Shown one piece after another: positions 1-12,944 of a stretch of DNA of 64,000 nt (within the stretch, counting starts at the first letter, position 1; the number at the start of each line of letters is the position of its first letter). The notes beneath the pieces are model-generated. The model searched no databases. It saw only the letters and a list, made by a program, of their open reading frames with translations, and was not told the origin of the DNA. The stretch comes from Sclerodactyla briareus (taxonomy: Eukaryota > Echinodermata > Holothuroidea > Dendrochirotida > Sclerodactylidae). The position numbers were made by a program, and so were the translations under genes. The DNA lies in assembly GCA_026419785.1 (NCBI GenBank), contig JAODTK010005862.1:124001-188000 (forward strand). The letters run 5' to 3'.

Positions 1-2039
1 TTGTATAACCAGATTAGCTGGAAAGGGGGTTTCAGCCAATTCATGCGAAATGTAAGGATAGCTCAACTGAAACGATAAACTGGGTTAAAAGGGTGCTAAC
101 CATTATTCATACATGTGGTCACAGTTGAGCATGCATGTCGGGAAAGGTTAGCTCCTAGCCAGAACCCTAACCATACAAGGTGAGGGTTTTGAAAGGGTCA
201 CGCATAAAGTTGATGCGCATGGCTACAAGGTGTTTCCTGATAACTGTTTGTATTGTAAAGATCCGATTGTCTCCCATTGTTAGGGGTTGGGGATGAGGGA
301 TTAGGATTCATATTAGCGAATGAAAAACATTATTGTATATCAGTGGCGCAGTGTCCATATAGGAAAGGCAAGCTGAATCCATGGGCTCAACCACGTTTTT
401 GATGCGACATTCTGTTGCAAATTAAGGTATTTCGAAGTTGGAATGGGATTTCAGATATCGCCACAGTTTAAGAAAAAACTATGCGCAATCATTTATGACG
501 CATTGCTGTACAACCTTCGTAAGTCTATTGTTCATGTTAAAATACTTGGAATGGCGACGATCCAAATTGTTTTTTAAGGGAAAAAGGCACACCATATCAT
601 CTCACAATAGTGATCCGTGCTCAAAACCGAACTGATGTTCAAGGAAAAATAACAGCAAAAAGACAGAGACAAACTTACGGGGTGTACAGCTGTGATGTCA
701 TGTTTCTTGCCAAATGTTGCGTGCAATATTGGCTCATGTACATGGCAACAATATTTGATTTTTGAAGGCAATAACGTTGAACGGGAATGTTGTTGAGATC
801 GGGTCATTGGGACCAATGGCTTCAGCTGCCTCCTCTATATTATACGTCTCTTATGCATGGACCCTTCCAAAACCCTTTATGGACTCAATGGCTTGGAGTA
901 ACAAACATTCTTCTGAGATGCTCCTTTGCATACATGGCAAGAATTTTATAATAGTCGAGACTGATCGAGCATGGACATATATAGGCACGAGAGCATTTAG
1001 GCGTCATTGTTGGTGCATGGCGATCGCATTTTTTTGTAATGAAAACTTAAATGATGGATGACTACTTCTACCGAGGCCGCAGATACAGGCAGCATTAGCA
1101 AAAGCCTCAGACGTTGGCATGTTACGGGTAAAAGGTCTGTTATGCGAGCAAGGGTTTTGCTTAGTCATGGGGTTGTCCTGAACTGATCCCCATTCCGCTT
1201 CCGAGGCCTGATTCCTGTACGGAGGTATTTGGTGATGACAAATCCTCGCCATAGTGATAGCGAATATATTTATTCCCATCTTTTGCTTCTGGAGTGGGGG
1301 AGGCAGAAAGGCGACGAGACCTGTCGCAACTTCGTAGAGTGGCGTGAAGTTCCAAGATGAGATGGACGAGGTAGGGAACGAAGATCGAGTTGCAATAATA
1401 ATTATCCTCTGGTTTGTCGTCGACACATTCTGGGAATGGACAGTCAAAATCTAGTAGTCATTTTCTGCAGAGAGAGGCCTTGTCCAAACTTCTCTGAAAC
1501 TTCTGGGACCACAATGGACCGACAGGGCGGGCAACAAACAACGGACCACTATTTAGGCGAAACGCGCCACTGAGTAGATGGTACTTATCGGACTGTCATG
1601 TTCCTCTTTTCTGGGCTATGCGGGGAGGGGAGGGGAGTTGGGTAGGGGTGAACAACCAGGGTTGACCAAAGCCACTAAATGTATGGCGTAAGTCTATAGG
1701 TCTATGTGGTCAGCTATAAAGTCATATACCGATAGAGTGCGAAGAACGGATAGTATTTTTCCTAAGGAAAAACAAACCGAATACTAGATGATTCTAACAC
1801 CACCTCCCGCAAACCGCCTCTGAAAAAAAAATCATGCATCATAGCGGGGGCGTCGATCCGTTCGAATAGTGGAGGGGGGAGAGGTCAATGAAGCAATATC
1901 TAAGCGGAGCGCTACAATCGGTGGCGCGTAGTGGACAGAGGGGAAAGGATGATGTCAAGTAATTATCTGACTGGAAAAGTGAAGATGTGGCTGACATACA
2001 CACCCGTTTTGCAATGTGAGGGATGATTTTGCTGGGTAT

Positions 2040-2140
2040 CTAAACGGGAGCGCCCACTATCGCATAGCACGGATCGATGAAATTTTTTGAGGGATAGGGG
2101 CACTCAGATTGCAGGAACAGTACTTCGGTACTGAAAGGTT
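2040..2140 (+). repeat. Dispersed repeat family C, diverged copy
   Basis: The stretch runs through GAGCGCC-ACTATC, a run of Ts, GAGGGAtAGGGGC and AGATTGCAGGAA. It matches, in the same order, the repeat at about 55.39-55.65 kb and the one at 63.77-64.0 kb (GAGCGCCACTATC ... GACAGACCCCCTA ... GATTGCAGGAAACGG). The match is clearly weaker than between the other two copies. I infer an old interspersed repeat of unknown class. Confidence 0.4.
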
Positions 2141-4034
2141 GAATCTATTTCTCGGCGGGCGCGCGGAGGAGAGGGGTGGCGATTTATAGGTCGTCAGGTT
2201 TACGGTACTATCTGAGCGGAAAGCCAGCAATCAGTTGACGAGTGCGTTACACGGGAATGTTTGGGAAATCTGGCTCCTATAGATGCCCGGGAAATGGCAC
2301 TTCCCACTCTTCTCGGACCTACGTTTACGGAGCGGCTGCAGTGGCGTAGCCATAATGTTGGTAGCGGAGTAGACATTGAAAAGGTAGGCTTATTATCATA
2401 ATTGTCATATGACCGATTAAAATTACCAAATTTCAAAAGTCTCTGATTTTTATTGATGTTAATGTACAGTAATACTGATTTGAACATTAGGGGCGATCAA
2501 CGGAAAAGTGTGCACTCAGTAAATATTCTATAATATATCAGAGTATATAAGAACCTGCTCGTATTTCTCCCATTCGTCGCTCGAGTTGATAACTTGCGGT
2601 GTCTCATCTAGGGCTTAAAAACGTGTCAGTGTTACTTCCGACTATAAAGCGCTTTGCGCCTCTATTGCAGACAAGTGCGTTATTAATATCGGGGGGGGGG
2701 GGCTATTTTTGACCGCGTAATCTAAGCGGTAGATTGTAAAATCTTTGAAAATAATGCAATCAATCCAAAATATATGTTGCTTAGATTCAGTATGAATGTG
2801 AGTTCTTTAACTGTTTTACAGGAAACGGGTTGAAAAGTCTACGGCATACTAGGTGAATCGGCGGTGGGAAGAAGCGGTCAGGTGCAGTGAATTGGGAAAC
2901 GCCATGGGAACATGGGAAGTAGGATGGTCAGCGGTAAGTGGTAGGTGTCTATCCCTGGCGAGCACGACCCCTGGGTAAGCAGTAGCTCGCAGCCATCAAA
3001 GCGTGTGAGTTCCAATGCTGGCTAATGTGGGGGGCACGCGAGTGTTCGTGAACGTGATCAGTGTCGCCAGGTTGGCTCTTAAATGGTTTTTCGTTGCGAT
3101 AGAGTCCTGCCTATTCTAGTCGAAATTAAGGAAGGAGATTTATTCAGAAGTGAAAAGTAAGCAAATACATGTGGCATAAGCCCATAGGGTGGCTAGAAAT
3201 GTTCTTGTCCAAATCTAACAGGTTGGCCAGTTTCATTGCCACTCCACAGGAGAAAGCATATCACACATATAGGTGGATTAGGCAGTCGGTATAGAGTTCC
3301 AAACTGCAAAACCATTGATACGCGTTGGAGCCATTGGAAGTCCGAGAACGTTTCCGGCAGTGCTGTTGGACAGGCAGCTCCGGCAACCTGTCCCACGTGG
3401 AACAGTGGGTACCTGTGAGGGATGTTTACTTGTGAAGAGTAGTGAACGCTGTATGTGGCTGCTTTATTGGGAAGTCCCCTGGCAAACACGAGATGAGTAA
3501 TGTACGCAATGGTGCGTCGGGAGCGAACAAGCCAGAAATGCGTGCTATCAGTACGGGTTGTGTGACAAGTCCCATAATGATCTTCAGGGGAAAACATTCT
3601 AAAGATTTATAGCATCATCTGTGTATTGATCTATCGCTTGCGATTGTCCGCCGCCCAAATGGGCATATCACAAAACCTGTGAGTATGCGACTTAACACCA
3701 AAACGTCAAAAAGTGGGGGGGGGGGGCCTTTGAATTATGTCCCCATGACTTCAAACAGTGGGGGGGGTGGGTGTTCCCCATGTCCCTCCGGATCGCGCCC
3801 AGGCATCATTTGATAGATTTTTTTAACAATGCACATACAAAGGACGGAGGAGGTTCAGAAAGGAACATCCGCCGTCAAAAAAAAAATGTTTAAAGTCGAG
3901 TAATTTTTGATTGCTAACCGTCCTTTGACCTATTTAGGGGGAAACTAGTCACGCTCTCTCATCAAATTCCTCATTTTATCCACCCCTCGTCCATAACCGT
4001 ATGAAAAAAATACAAACATTGTCAGAAGGGAGAG

Positions 4035-4049
4035 CCCCCCCCCCCCCCC
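4035..4049 (+). repeat. 15-base C homopolymer
   Basis: Uninterrupted run of C. It is one of several long G or C runs in the window and could be a long-read length artefact. Confidence 0.9.
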
Positions 4050-4566
4050 AATCCAAACTGCGACCCTTCCACTTTTCAGCCTTATATTGGTGAAACATGC
4101 CAGAGTTAGGATTGCGGAAACGAAATTTGAATCGCCCCGCTCCCCGTGGAGGTGGAGCTGAAACATACCTGTACGTGGTACTGCGTACATGTGACCGCAT
4201 TAACAACATTCTGACTGGATCGCAATTCGGAGCAACTTCACACACTAATGTCCAATAGAGGAATAAGGCCGACTATAACCCAATACAATGCCTTATGAGT
4301 AATCAATGGTTGTATTACCCACACAAAGTTTTGGTATTTTTGTATGTCAGCCCGCGGGGCATGACACCGGCAGGCCGGACCGGCACAGCTTCCCCAGAAG
4401 GACGTGAACGGTTCATTTTGTTATGTACGCCGATAGGCCATGGTATTAGAACAGAAAATGTAGTGGCTTCGTGAAAGTCACCATCAGGACCGTGTTGTGT
4501 CCTTCCTGAACTTCATTCAGGGCGAGTACTTATCAGACTGTGGAAAGCGCTCCATGAGCATGCGGA

Positions 4567-4586
4567 ATTATTATTATTATTATTAT
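4567..4586 (+). repeat. (ATT)n microsatellite
   Basis: Perfect short trinucleotide array of about 6-7 units within otherwise unique-looking sequence. Confidence 0.9.
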
Positions 4587-6339
4587 CTCATTATTATACG
4601 TCACATCAGAATCCCATGAAAATATCCTACCACATCTTCAAGCTACGGCTACTACCAGTACTGGGTCACCAATATCGGATAGCAATTGAACAAGAATATA
4701 GAATAAACATGGCGGATTGAGACTTAAATGGCTGTTACTGCCGCCCCCCATGGCATTATTACTACGGGCAGTATCCCGAGTACCAGTGTTCAGGCTGCAT
4801 GTGAGCTGGCAAAATAAGCAGTAAGATAAGCGAAATTATAGGCGGATTGCAAAAAGGGATTTCCAGGTCATTTTATTAGTGAATCTGCCAATGGAGATCA
4901 TGATCTTTGCGTTCGACATACAGATCATTGCCTCATGGAAATGGAAAGGTTACCATCAATGACTCAGTCAACGGCTTTCGGCACTTCAGTTAGTGAGACA
5001 TGCACTAGTGTTTCCTATTCAGAAGAAAAATCGGGTATTCCCGTACGATGAGTGAGTAGGCCTGTACACGAACGCACTTCACAAATATTGTCGGCTCAGG
5101 GAATGGGATACGTAGTCAAAACATCGGAACAATATATACTGGCTGCGGGGTTTTTTTTTTTGCTAAATATCAGCATACAGGCCCACATTGGTTGCGTTTT
5201 AGTTCGATTGTTAGTGTCGTAATTGGTTATTCGCATTCAATTGAGAGGACCTGATTGTCTGAATAAGTTAGGTGAAAACCATTACATTCATGAAGCGGAA
5301 GCTAATAGAAACAGTCCCCGCCAGGGCAGAATAATGCTCTTAGACCTGCACGCCCCACTTCTAGCCCTGATTTCAAATTAGCCAACCTCCGTGACAACAC
5401 GAACTGATTACTGATAAAGTGATCTTTTGCGTTCGCGTCGTGTGACAAAAATATTATCACTTAAACATTGACGAAAACCATCCATAGTTCAAGCCAATGA
5501 GGAAACCGGGACTGTCCCCCAATGTGTAATTAAACAAATTGTCTGCTTACCCGGCTAACAGCGTTTGCCCTCATAGTCCTCAAGCTGCCAAACCAGTGAG
5601 GGAAATTGACGACTGGTCCGCGTTAGACGTGCAAAAAGAAAGAGTAGTAATTTATTTAAATCAAGTGTCAGGTTTCAGAGATTGATGAGGTTGCATCTAT
5701 CCGTGCAAAAGAGGAGGAGATAAACAAAACCCTTTAGCATTTACACTTTCAATCAGTGCAGTGCCAGTCAATCAAAACAGGAACTGGGAATTCACTATTT
5801 GTAATGCAAACCGCTAACGCACAATTACCCAGTGGCTAGTGGTTAACATGGCGCATTTTAGAATATAACACAAATACTGATTACAAACACAGTGACTGAA
5901 CCGGTTTATTGACAGAGACGCTTTTAGTGATATTTCCCCAACCGTGTCTGCCGAATTAGGTCTCTGAGGAAGTGAGTAAAAAATAAGGCATATGCGTTGC
6001 TGCACGCAGTTCAGTTTCTAGAAGGAGTGGTTAAAGCCCAGTGTTCACGACGTTATGCCTATACAAATTATAACGGGATTAATGTAATCTCGGTAGTAAA
6101 GTATCTGGGCCTGTTTGCCTAGTCTTATTCCTTCTCGTGTGGAATACAAAGGCACATATATCAGCACTGATGACGAAATACGCCTGATAGCGTTATCATG
6201 AAGATCGCACTGACCGTTACCCTTGTTCGACGAGGAAGATGATAAACTTCCAGTCTGAGAATACTTGCGAAGAGGAGCTTCCATTTACATAAATACAAAG
6301 AGAGAGCAGTTACAGCCAGGTGCACAGGATGGTCGTTAT

Positions 6340-6716
6340 CGGAGAACAGAAGACCTGAAACCAAGTGCAAAGGACGGCTAAAAATCGTCTCGTTGTAATC
6401 GGAGAAAAAGGACAAGGAAGGAAAGAGGCCACTTGCTAAACGCTGCTTAAATGGGGGGAACATTGCGAGGCGGGATATGGACACAAACCGTAACCAAGAA
6501 ATACGAGCTCAGAAACGCGACTGTGGATGGCCGCGAGATATACGTGTATGACACACCGGGCTTAACAAAGAATACAGCCACGAGCAAGGAAGACAACATT
6601 AGAGGAAATAACCCGAATATCACTATTATGAGAAGGGTGTTCACCGCATTCTGTACATCATAACCTTGGGCCGACCGATTTATGCCAGGAAGAACAGAGG
6701 TTATAATATCCTCGAG
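6340..6716 (+). pseudogene. GIMAP/AIG1-type GTPase, first core exon (G1-G3), frame-broken
   Basis: Fragment of an AIG1/GIMAP-family GTPase (TRAFAC class; GTP-binding proteins that assemble on membranes and act in immune-cell survival in vertebrates). In frame 2 at 6,383-6,436 it reads NRLVVIGEKGQGRKEATC, a P-loop GxxGxG context with the Lys/Ser position disturbed. Frame 1 from about 6,466 reads TQTVTKKYELRNATVDGREI and then VYDTPGL; G3 (DTPGL) is at 6,550-6,564. Frame 3 at 6,639-6,716 reads VHRILYIITLGRPIY...NILE, matching the family's G/P-HA..yVi..GRft.ee....L strand. The exon ends CTCGAG with GTAACC directly after, a good splice donor. Two frame changes make it non-functional as read. The island at 56.95-57.35 kb is a homologue at the base level, including the segment upstream of the P-loop. 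The partner exon is probably the island at 15.87 kb, same strand. Confidence 0.75.
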
Positions 6717-9700
6717 GTAACCTAACAAGTGTAAGCACAGCACGTTTCGAAGCATGTCTGCTGTCGCTGACTCGGCGATTGTGTATTCAAGTAACCTACA
6801 GAACCGGAGATTGGGGTGTAAGGAAAACGGAACATCCTCAGTGTGAGTCAGCGACAGTCTGGCCTTACTGTTCTTATGCTGTTGTGGTTGTGTTGTGATG
6901 GAAATGTCACAGCAGTTCATTTTGTAAATTTTCTGCGTTAAACCATTACTTCATTCATCAATTCACAGGGTTTCGAGTGATATAAACTGACACACAAAAA
7001 TTTTTTTTTTTTGGAAAGGGAGTATGGGACCCATGGGTTTGATGCCTACCGAAAATCTTACACATTTGCGGTCAATGTTACATGTTTGCAAGTGACACCA
7101 CAGAGGCAACGTGCGAAACTCATTTCATAGGGGCACTCTGTGTTAGAAGTCAATGAAGCAAGCCAAGCAAAAATCACGATATTCACTGATTGTGGATGTA
7201 TGCCACCAAAGCCCTTATAGTTGTTTCTTAGTATTCCACTTCGCCTGATATTGCAGAAATTCGATTCAAATTGGATTTTTCCCACTCAAATTCGAGCATA
7301 TTATTTTGTTTTTGGCAAATAATGCGTTCCATGGAGGCCTGACCTTCACTGTTTTATCATGGTAGGCTGCGTTACGGAGATCGAAAAAAACGAGCCATTG
7401 CGATAGAAAATCGAATTTCAATCGGTAATTTATGCAATTTCCATCATGGAGGGTGGAAGATCAGGAAAACATATCACGGAGGATTGGTGGTGTGGTTTGG
7501 TGATGGTGTGGTGATACCGTACCATCGCAAAGTAGGTTGCCTCTAGCAAGGAATCGAAATTTGACGTCGCATTTTATTTTTTTGCGAGAGAGATGAGGGC
7601 ATAATAAGTATTTTAAAAGGTTACATTAACATTTGTCAAGCAATATTCGAATGTACCACACCAGGCTGGGTCGACCTCCTAACGAAATGTGGAAATCGCG
7701 TTGGGACAGACGTCACCCTATTGAGGTGATTTTAAATTTCGTTTAGACTGTAACGTTAGTCATAGAAAAAAATTAGGCCCAAGTTAGGACTCGGTTGTGG
7801 TCCACGGGCGTTTCCAACATTCCCGTTATTTCCTACTATCTAGTTACCGAATTACTAAGTGTAATAGCATAGAACGTTGGGAAAGTAGTTTACTGCTTGA
7901 GCTAACGTTAGCTCGCTTTGTACCAGGTGTAACAAATTGTTAATATCATGGTAGCTATGCCACTGCCCAATGGTCTCTCAATTTCACTCGTCTTCAGTCA
8001 AGTAGTATATCTATAATAAGATATCGCTAACGTTGAGGGGCCTGTGGCTGTGGTCTGAGCTACCACTTACCGGGACAGAGCGTTGTAGGTTTGCAGTCAA
8101 TTTGGGTAGAGACCTAGGCTATAACTATCTACTGGTCTGTAAACTAAAGTGTTGCGATGGATGCTTAAACTCCATCCAGCAAACTTCGCAAATAGGATGG
8201 ATATATTGTCTCTACTTTCTGGGAAATGCTACAGACCCCATCAAGATGTTTAGCTCAGCCTTGCACAAATCGACACTTGGCATTTACCAAAAAAATATGA
8301 TAATTATATGGACCAAACCAATCGGAGTTTCAAGCCAAAAATCTAATTGGTCATGTACTCCCGGTGACACACACAAGATTTTGTTACACAATCAGCCTAA
8401 TGCTCGAGAGGAACCCTGTAACACTGGGGCAATTATGTACAAGACATTCATTCATAGGCCAACACACACGTATGACAAAGTGATCTGGAAGTATCTTTAT
8501 CACATCATTTAGGCAAATTGAAACCCAAAACTGTATTGTCTCTTATGATATTTTAAAGCAGACTTTATGATATGGCTTTTTGACCCTTAGCAACCGGACT
8601 TACGAAACATAATATATTATGAATTTATTGAGAATGTAACCTCCAGCAAATCAGATTAGGAAAAGTCAATAATTCTACCTATGTTAGTCACACAATTTAA
8701 TTTGACCACACGTGACTTTCAACGTACCCATAAGGGGCACCTCCACACTGCCAATGCAAACTGTTACATAAACAAAATAGGCTGGTGTGTGTTGACATCG
8801 ATCTAGGTTAAGCTAACATGTATGCTTGACAGGGCCGAACCACAGACCACAGACTGGCACCCGTGCTGGACAAATGAATTAGACTAATCTGATAATGACA
8901 GTACATAATAGGGTCATTAAAAGAGTGTGGGCATGATGGATCATAATACCATGTAGGGGTTTTCTTTGTTCATATCCAGGGTTAAGCCCCAGGGAGAGGT
9001 TTGCTCGATAGCCTGCCATCCAAGTGCAGGGGATTTGCAGAGAGTAGTATAATGGGAAATGCAGTTTTGATGTCGCTTGTGGGCTTGTATTTTCTGGTGT
9101 CTGGCCTGTTTCAGGCTCAGTCTATATATGAAAAAAATCATTGCTCGTGGGGTAGGGGTGGGGCGGAGAGGGGGTGATATATTCTAAATTTCAACCAAAA
9201 GAGGAGATAAATTCTGGGGCAAGAAGAATGGGGGACGCCCCGGGAACATTCTGAGAGGAGGGGGCACGGGAAAATTCTCCCTGTAACTGAGACACGCTGA
9301 TAACCAATGTTGCATGCATCTAGCACACTTTCATGTGGGTGCTGTCCTCACCCCCTACCCTGGTATATCGCCATTGTACTCTTTGTACACATTTGAAGTT
9401 TATGGGGCCAAAATCCCTCTTCCCCACCTGAGATAACAATTCCACAGTTGCACAGTTCCACAGATTTTCTGGTATTTTTTTTTTTTTTGGTCTCTGCCCC
9501 CGAAATTACCCCAATTTAATGCACTTCTCTCATTTCACCGACCAAGGAAGTGAGGTTGGGAGGGGGGATACATTGATTCCCCATATCCCCTAGTGTGGTG
9601 GTGTCTTGCCGCACAATACCTAAATTTATGCCCAAATCTAGTGATCGATCAGGTGCGAATGGAAGTGCAGGTGGTGATCGAAGTGCCTTATTCGTCTGAG

Positions 9701-10089
9701 CAGTACCACCCACCCATCATATTCTGTATGTCAACAGGTTTGGGGAGGGGTTTACGTGTCCGTAGGGTGGTTGGGAGTCAAGCATGGCTAGGACTTAGCA
9801 AATGAGAACTTGCTCCAAAGATACAGGTGGAAAGGGTTTGCTGCTGCCTGCCGCCAAAAGTAAAAAGGCCCACGAAACCTCTGACAGCGCCCCAGGGAGT
9901 GCGCTTACTCAACTGGACAAATAATCGCAAAGCTGTCCACTAAGCCATGTGCGCGCCTGGAGCTTCTCCATAGTGGGCCCCGATGAGTTACTGTTACATT
10001 TTCTCCGTTTGTATCGTTTAGCCCCGTTGGCCCCCAATTTCTTTGATTGGTGCTGAGCTATTTCATCCCACTACGACCATCAACTAGAA
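6717..10089. other. Intron-like span, no gene recognised
   Basis: If the two plus-strand GIMAP islands form one gene, this is the 5' part of its large intron. It holds a short T run near 7.0 kb and a 160-codon open frame at 8,033-8,512 (+) with no recognisable domain, biased composition or homology to anything else in the window. I treat that frame as chance. A G-rich/purine-rich patch lies at about 9.15-9.27 kb and a T run at about 9,475-9,488. Confidence 0.4.
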
Positions 10090-12920
10090 GATGTTCAATC
10101 CCAATCAAAGTTTCTCTGCAGTTGACACGCGGTCACCTGCTTTTTCCATTCCCCGGCACAACTATGTCAGTTCTTTGATATCCGTAGGAGTTCTTCAAAC
10201 CTCCAAAAATCCAAATCTTTTTGGCAGAAACCGTCACATCCCTCTTCTCAACTGAAACCAAGTCAGCCCTCAGATTCACCCGAGTCAGATGAAATTTCTA
10301 CAGAATCTCAGATTCACGAGGTATGAGGGCTTCTTACCTGCTTTCTTCCGTGAATGTGGGGGGTTGCTTCGTGGTGCGCATGCGCAAGTGCTCGTCTTCA
10401 ACTTCACGAAAATATGAGAAACTGTGACTTCCAACTTCTCTTGGGACCTCAAGGGTCATCAAAGGCAGGCAGTAGAAAACTAAATAGTCTGTGCTCATAC
10501 AAGTCTCCCACTCAAAGATTCGTGAGTCTCTCTTCGAACAATCTTTTTTTTTCTCCTATGCTAGATTTGCTGCCTCTGAGACTTCAATGCCTAATCAACT
10601 GACTGGCTCGTTCACAACTTCAACCTCTAATGCTGCCTGGCAGAACAGCGGTAAGTGTCTCCATAAGTCTCCAACCTGTCACACCTCATCTAGGAAACCT
10701 ACCCGGTGCCCGACGTGATGGAAAAGTACACTACATTATTTGTTACGCACTTCTCCCCCTAAATTCACGATATCTGTGGGTCTTGGGGCCCCCCATGTTC
10801 GGTCATGATAGTCCCCAATTTCCTCCTCCTACATCTCGGCAAAAGTGTATCTTTTTATGACAAGACTGACTGGGATTCTTCTACGAGAAGTCTAAGCCTC
10901 TGTATCTGGAATCCTGATTCAGTAATGACCCCACTCAAAAATGCTGAATACATCTCAGACTGGATATGTGTGGCATAGATGCCTTTGTCCCATCTTCACT
11001 CAAACCAGGAGCTCAATTCTTCAAAGTGGTTCACACAGAATTCAGCAGGCCAGTCCAACAGGGGAAACCCATCTTCAAAGTTTGTTGGGCGTTAAGTCCG
11101 CCCGGATACCAGAGCAGCTTGTGTTTCGGCACAAAACCACTGCTCCCGGGTCACTGACCAGTTTGAACAATCCTTTGTAGACAAGGTACAAGTTTACATC
11201 TGCAACTCAAGTTCCAACTCTTCCTGGTCCTTCGCAAAGTCTGTCACCTCTAACTGTCCAGTCTTTCTTTCTATTGCAGAATTCGGACGGGGTCCCTGTC
11301 AGCTGACACTTTTGCTGAGGTGCTTGCTTCCAATTCTACTCTTGATGATATCGGTAAAAATCCCAAAAGAGTATTCTCGTGGTGAAATTTTATATGCCTC
11401 CCATCAAATTCTCAGTCCGTAGAGTACGGGAAGTTCTTCGCAGCCTCAATCCCAGGAAGTCCAGTGAACCTGACATGATTCCTGCTATCGTTCTTAAGCA
11501 CTGTGCTCCCGACTTGCTCCCATCCTCAACAGCTTCTTAAACTGTCCTACTCTCCTAGTATCCTCTTTCTACATCGAAGCTAGCCCATATTGTCCCTGTT
11601 CCCAAGAGGGTGACAAGTCTATTCCTTCTAACTACCGACCAATAGCACTCACTTCTCAGCTGTCCAATGTGATGGAATCAGTTATCACCGATCAACATTT
11701 GTCCTTCTTGGAAAATTACTTTCTGCTTCCGACCATCAGTATGGTTTTCACAAAGCGAGGTCCACTGGTGGTCTCCTAGCTTATGTCACTCATATCTGGT
11801 CAACTTTTTTGGACCTATCTGGTGAGAGTCGGGTAGTCGCTCTAGCCTTTGATCGTGTATGGCATCGTGGACTCATTGCTAATTTTCCAAAATTTGGTTT
11901 CTCCGATCTACTGGATCTTTGACATTGCTATCGATGGTCGATTGATGTTGTGTCGATGGGTTTACATCCTCAGTCATCTCATATATGCAGGCGTGCCCCA
12001 AGGATCTGTCATCTCCCCAACCTTGTTTTTCTTCTCTTCATCAGTGCCCTTCTTGATTCCGTCTCCTGATAGTCGGTTCTTGTGTGCTTAAACTGGCCTG
12101 CAACTGGTTCAATCACCCTTTTTATTGGCTAGCAAAGCAATCTGTTGACCTCCTCACCCAAAACCTCTCCATCGTAACCCAATGGGGTTGTGATAATCTG
12201 GTTAAGTCAGTTCAAGAAGACTGAACATCTCTCGAAAGCGTGAGAAACTGTTCCCAGCGTTCGTGAAGGTTCCGACTGGGAATCTCAGACTTATAGTTTT
12301 TCTTGGCATGCGTTTGACTCCCGATTCCCAGCTGGAAACCCCTATGCAGATATTTCCGCTTTAGAACACTTTGAAACTAGTTCATCTGTGGAGGCTCTAA
12401 TAAAGCACAAGATTCGCACCAGCTGGAGTACTGTTCCCACGTTTGAGGTGGAGCCCTCCGACAGTCATTGAAATCCTCGAATAAGATACAGTCCAAGGCT
12501 ATCGGATCTATTAGAGATGATTTTTTGACTTCTTTTCTGCAAAGTCTTGCGCACCGTAATGTGCTCTCTTCCTTTTCCAACGCTACATCTTTGGCATCGC
12601 TCCTCCGAGATGAGCTGTATTATGCCCTCACCCTTCATTCCATCCCTGGAAACTGGCTGGGCAAGCAGTATGCCCCGATATACTAATTGCATACCTGCAG
12701 CTCGCTCTGTACCTCATTCTTCCTCATTTGTCGTCAGAACCTCCCGCCATTGGAATGCTTTGCCATCTGTCTGCTTTCCCTCCTCCTGCAAACTTCAGAT
12801 TTTCAAGTCAGAATCAACAAGCTGTCTCTCACTGCTCTTTCATAACTCTTTCCATTATTCTCAAGCGGGCCTCGTCATACATAGTCATGATTTCCCCCTC
12901 GTGCGCCCATAAAAAAGTCG
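10090..12920 (+). mobile_element. Degraded non-LTR retrotransposon (Jockey/CR1/L2-like)
   Basis: The reverse transcriptase of a LINE is readable across shifting plus-strand frames. In order: a linker with SNSSWSFAKSVTSN (about 11.2 kb), the segment ASNSTLDDIGKNPK (about 11.33 kb), a VREVLRSLNP motif (about 11.43 kb), SNYRPIALTSQLSNVMES (about 11.62-11.68 kb), a KAFDRVWHRGLIA-type motif decayed near 11.85 kb, AGVPQGSVISPT (about 11.99-12.02 kb) and SIVTQWG.DNLVK (about 12.17 kb). These are followed by EYCSH.WGGAP (about 12.43 kb), IQSKAI (about 12.49 kb) and a C-terminal RTSRHWNALPS (about 12.74 kb). The catalytic FADD motif expected soon after the VPQGS motif is missing, so a deletion is likely near 12.09 kb. 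I see no endonuclease signature upstream; 10.09-11.18 kb is included because its frames look protein-like, but the 5' end is uncertain. It is clearly dead. It sits inside the putative intron of GIMAP gene 1, same strand. Confidence 0.85.
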
Positions 12921-12944
12921 GTCAGTGCAATAGACTGCAACAGG

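Larger units (their letters stand above)
1..6339. other. No gene recognised; scattered low-complexity tracts
   Basis: I read all six frames and found no motif I can assign. The longest open stretches here (about 134-147 codons on the minus strand near 1.0-1.4 kb and 3.2-3.6 kb) have no recognisable domain and can be chance. The span holds a diverged dispersed repeat copy near 2.04-2.14 kb (listed separately), a 12-G run at 2,691-2,702, a 12-G run at 3,715-3,726, a 15-C run at 4,035-4,049 and an ATT microsatellite at 4,567-4,586. It lies 5' of the plus-strand GIMAP-like gene, so a leader exon or promoter could be here, but I cannot point to one. Confidence 0.5.

Noticed and set aside
1004..1447. 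147-codon minus-strand frame
   Set aside because: No domain, no homologue within the window, and the plus strand has equally featureless frames.
3193..3597. 134-codon minus-strand frame
   Set aside because: Overlapped by open frames on the other strand and no recognisable motif. Chance is likely.
6310..6360. A second P-loop start (RMVVIGEQKT) just upstream of the GIMAP P-loop
   Set aside because: Only about ten residues match. The region aligns better with the segment upstream of the P-loop in the 57-kb copy.
8033..8512. 160-codon plus-strand frame in the putative intron
   Set aside because: No motif or recognisable family. Kept only as a remark in the intron entry.
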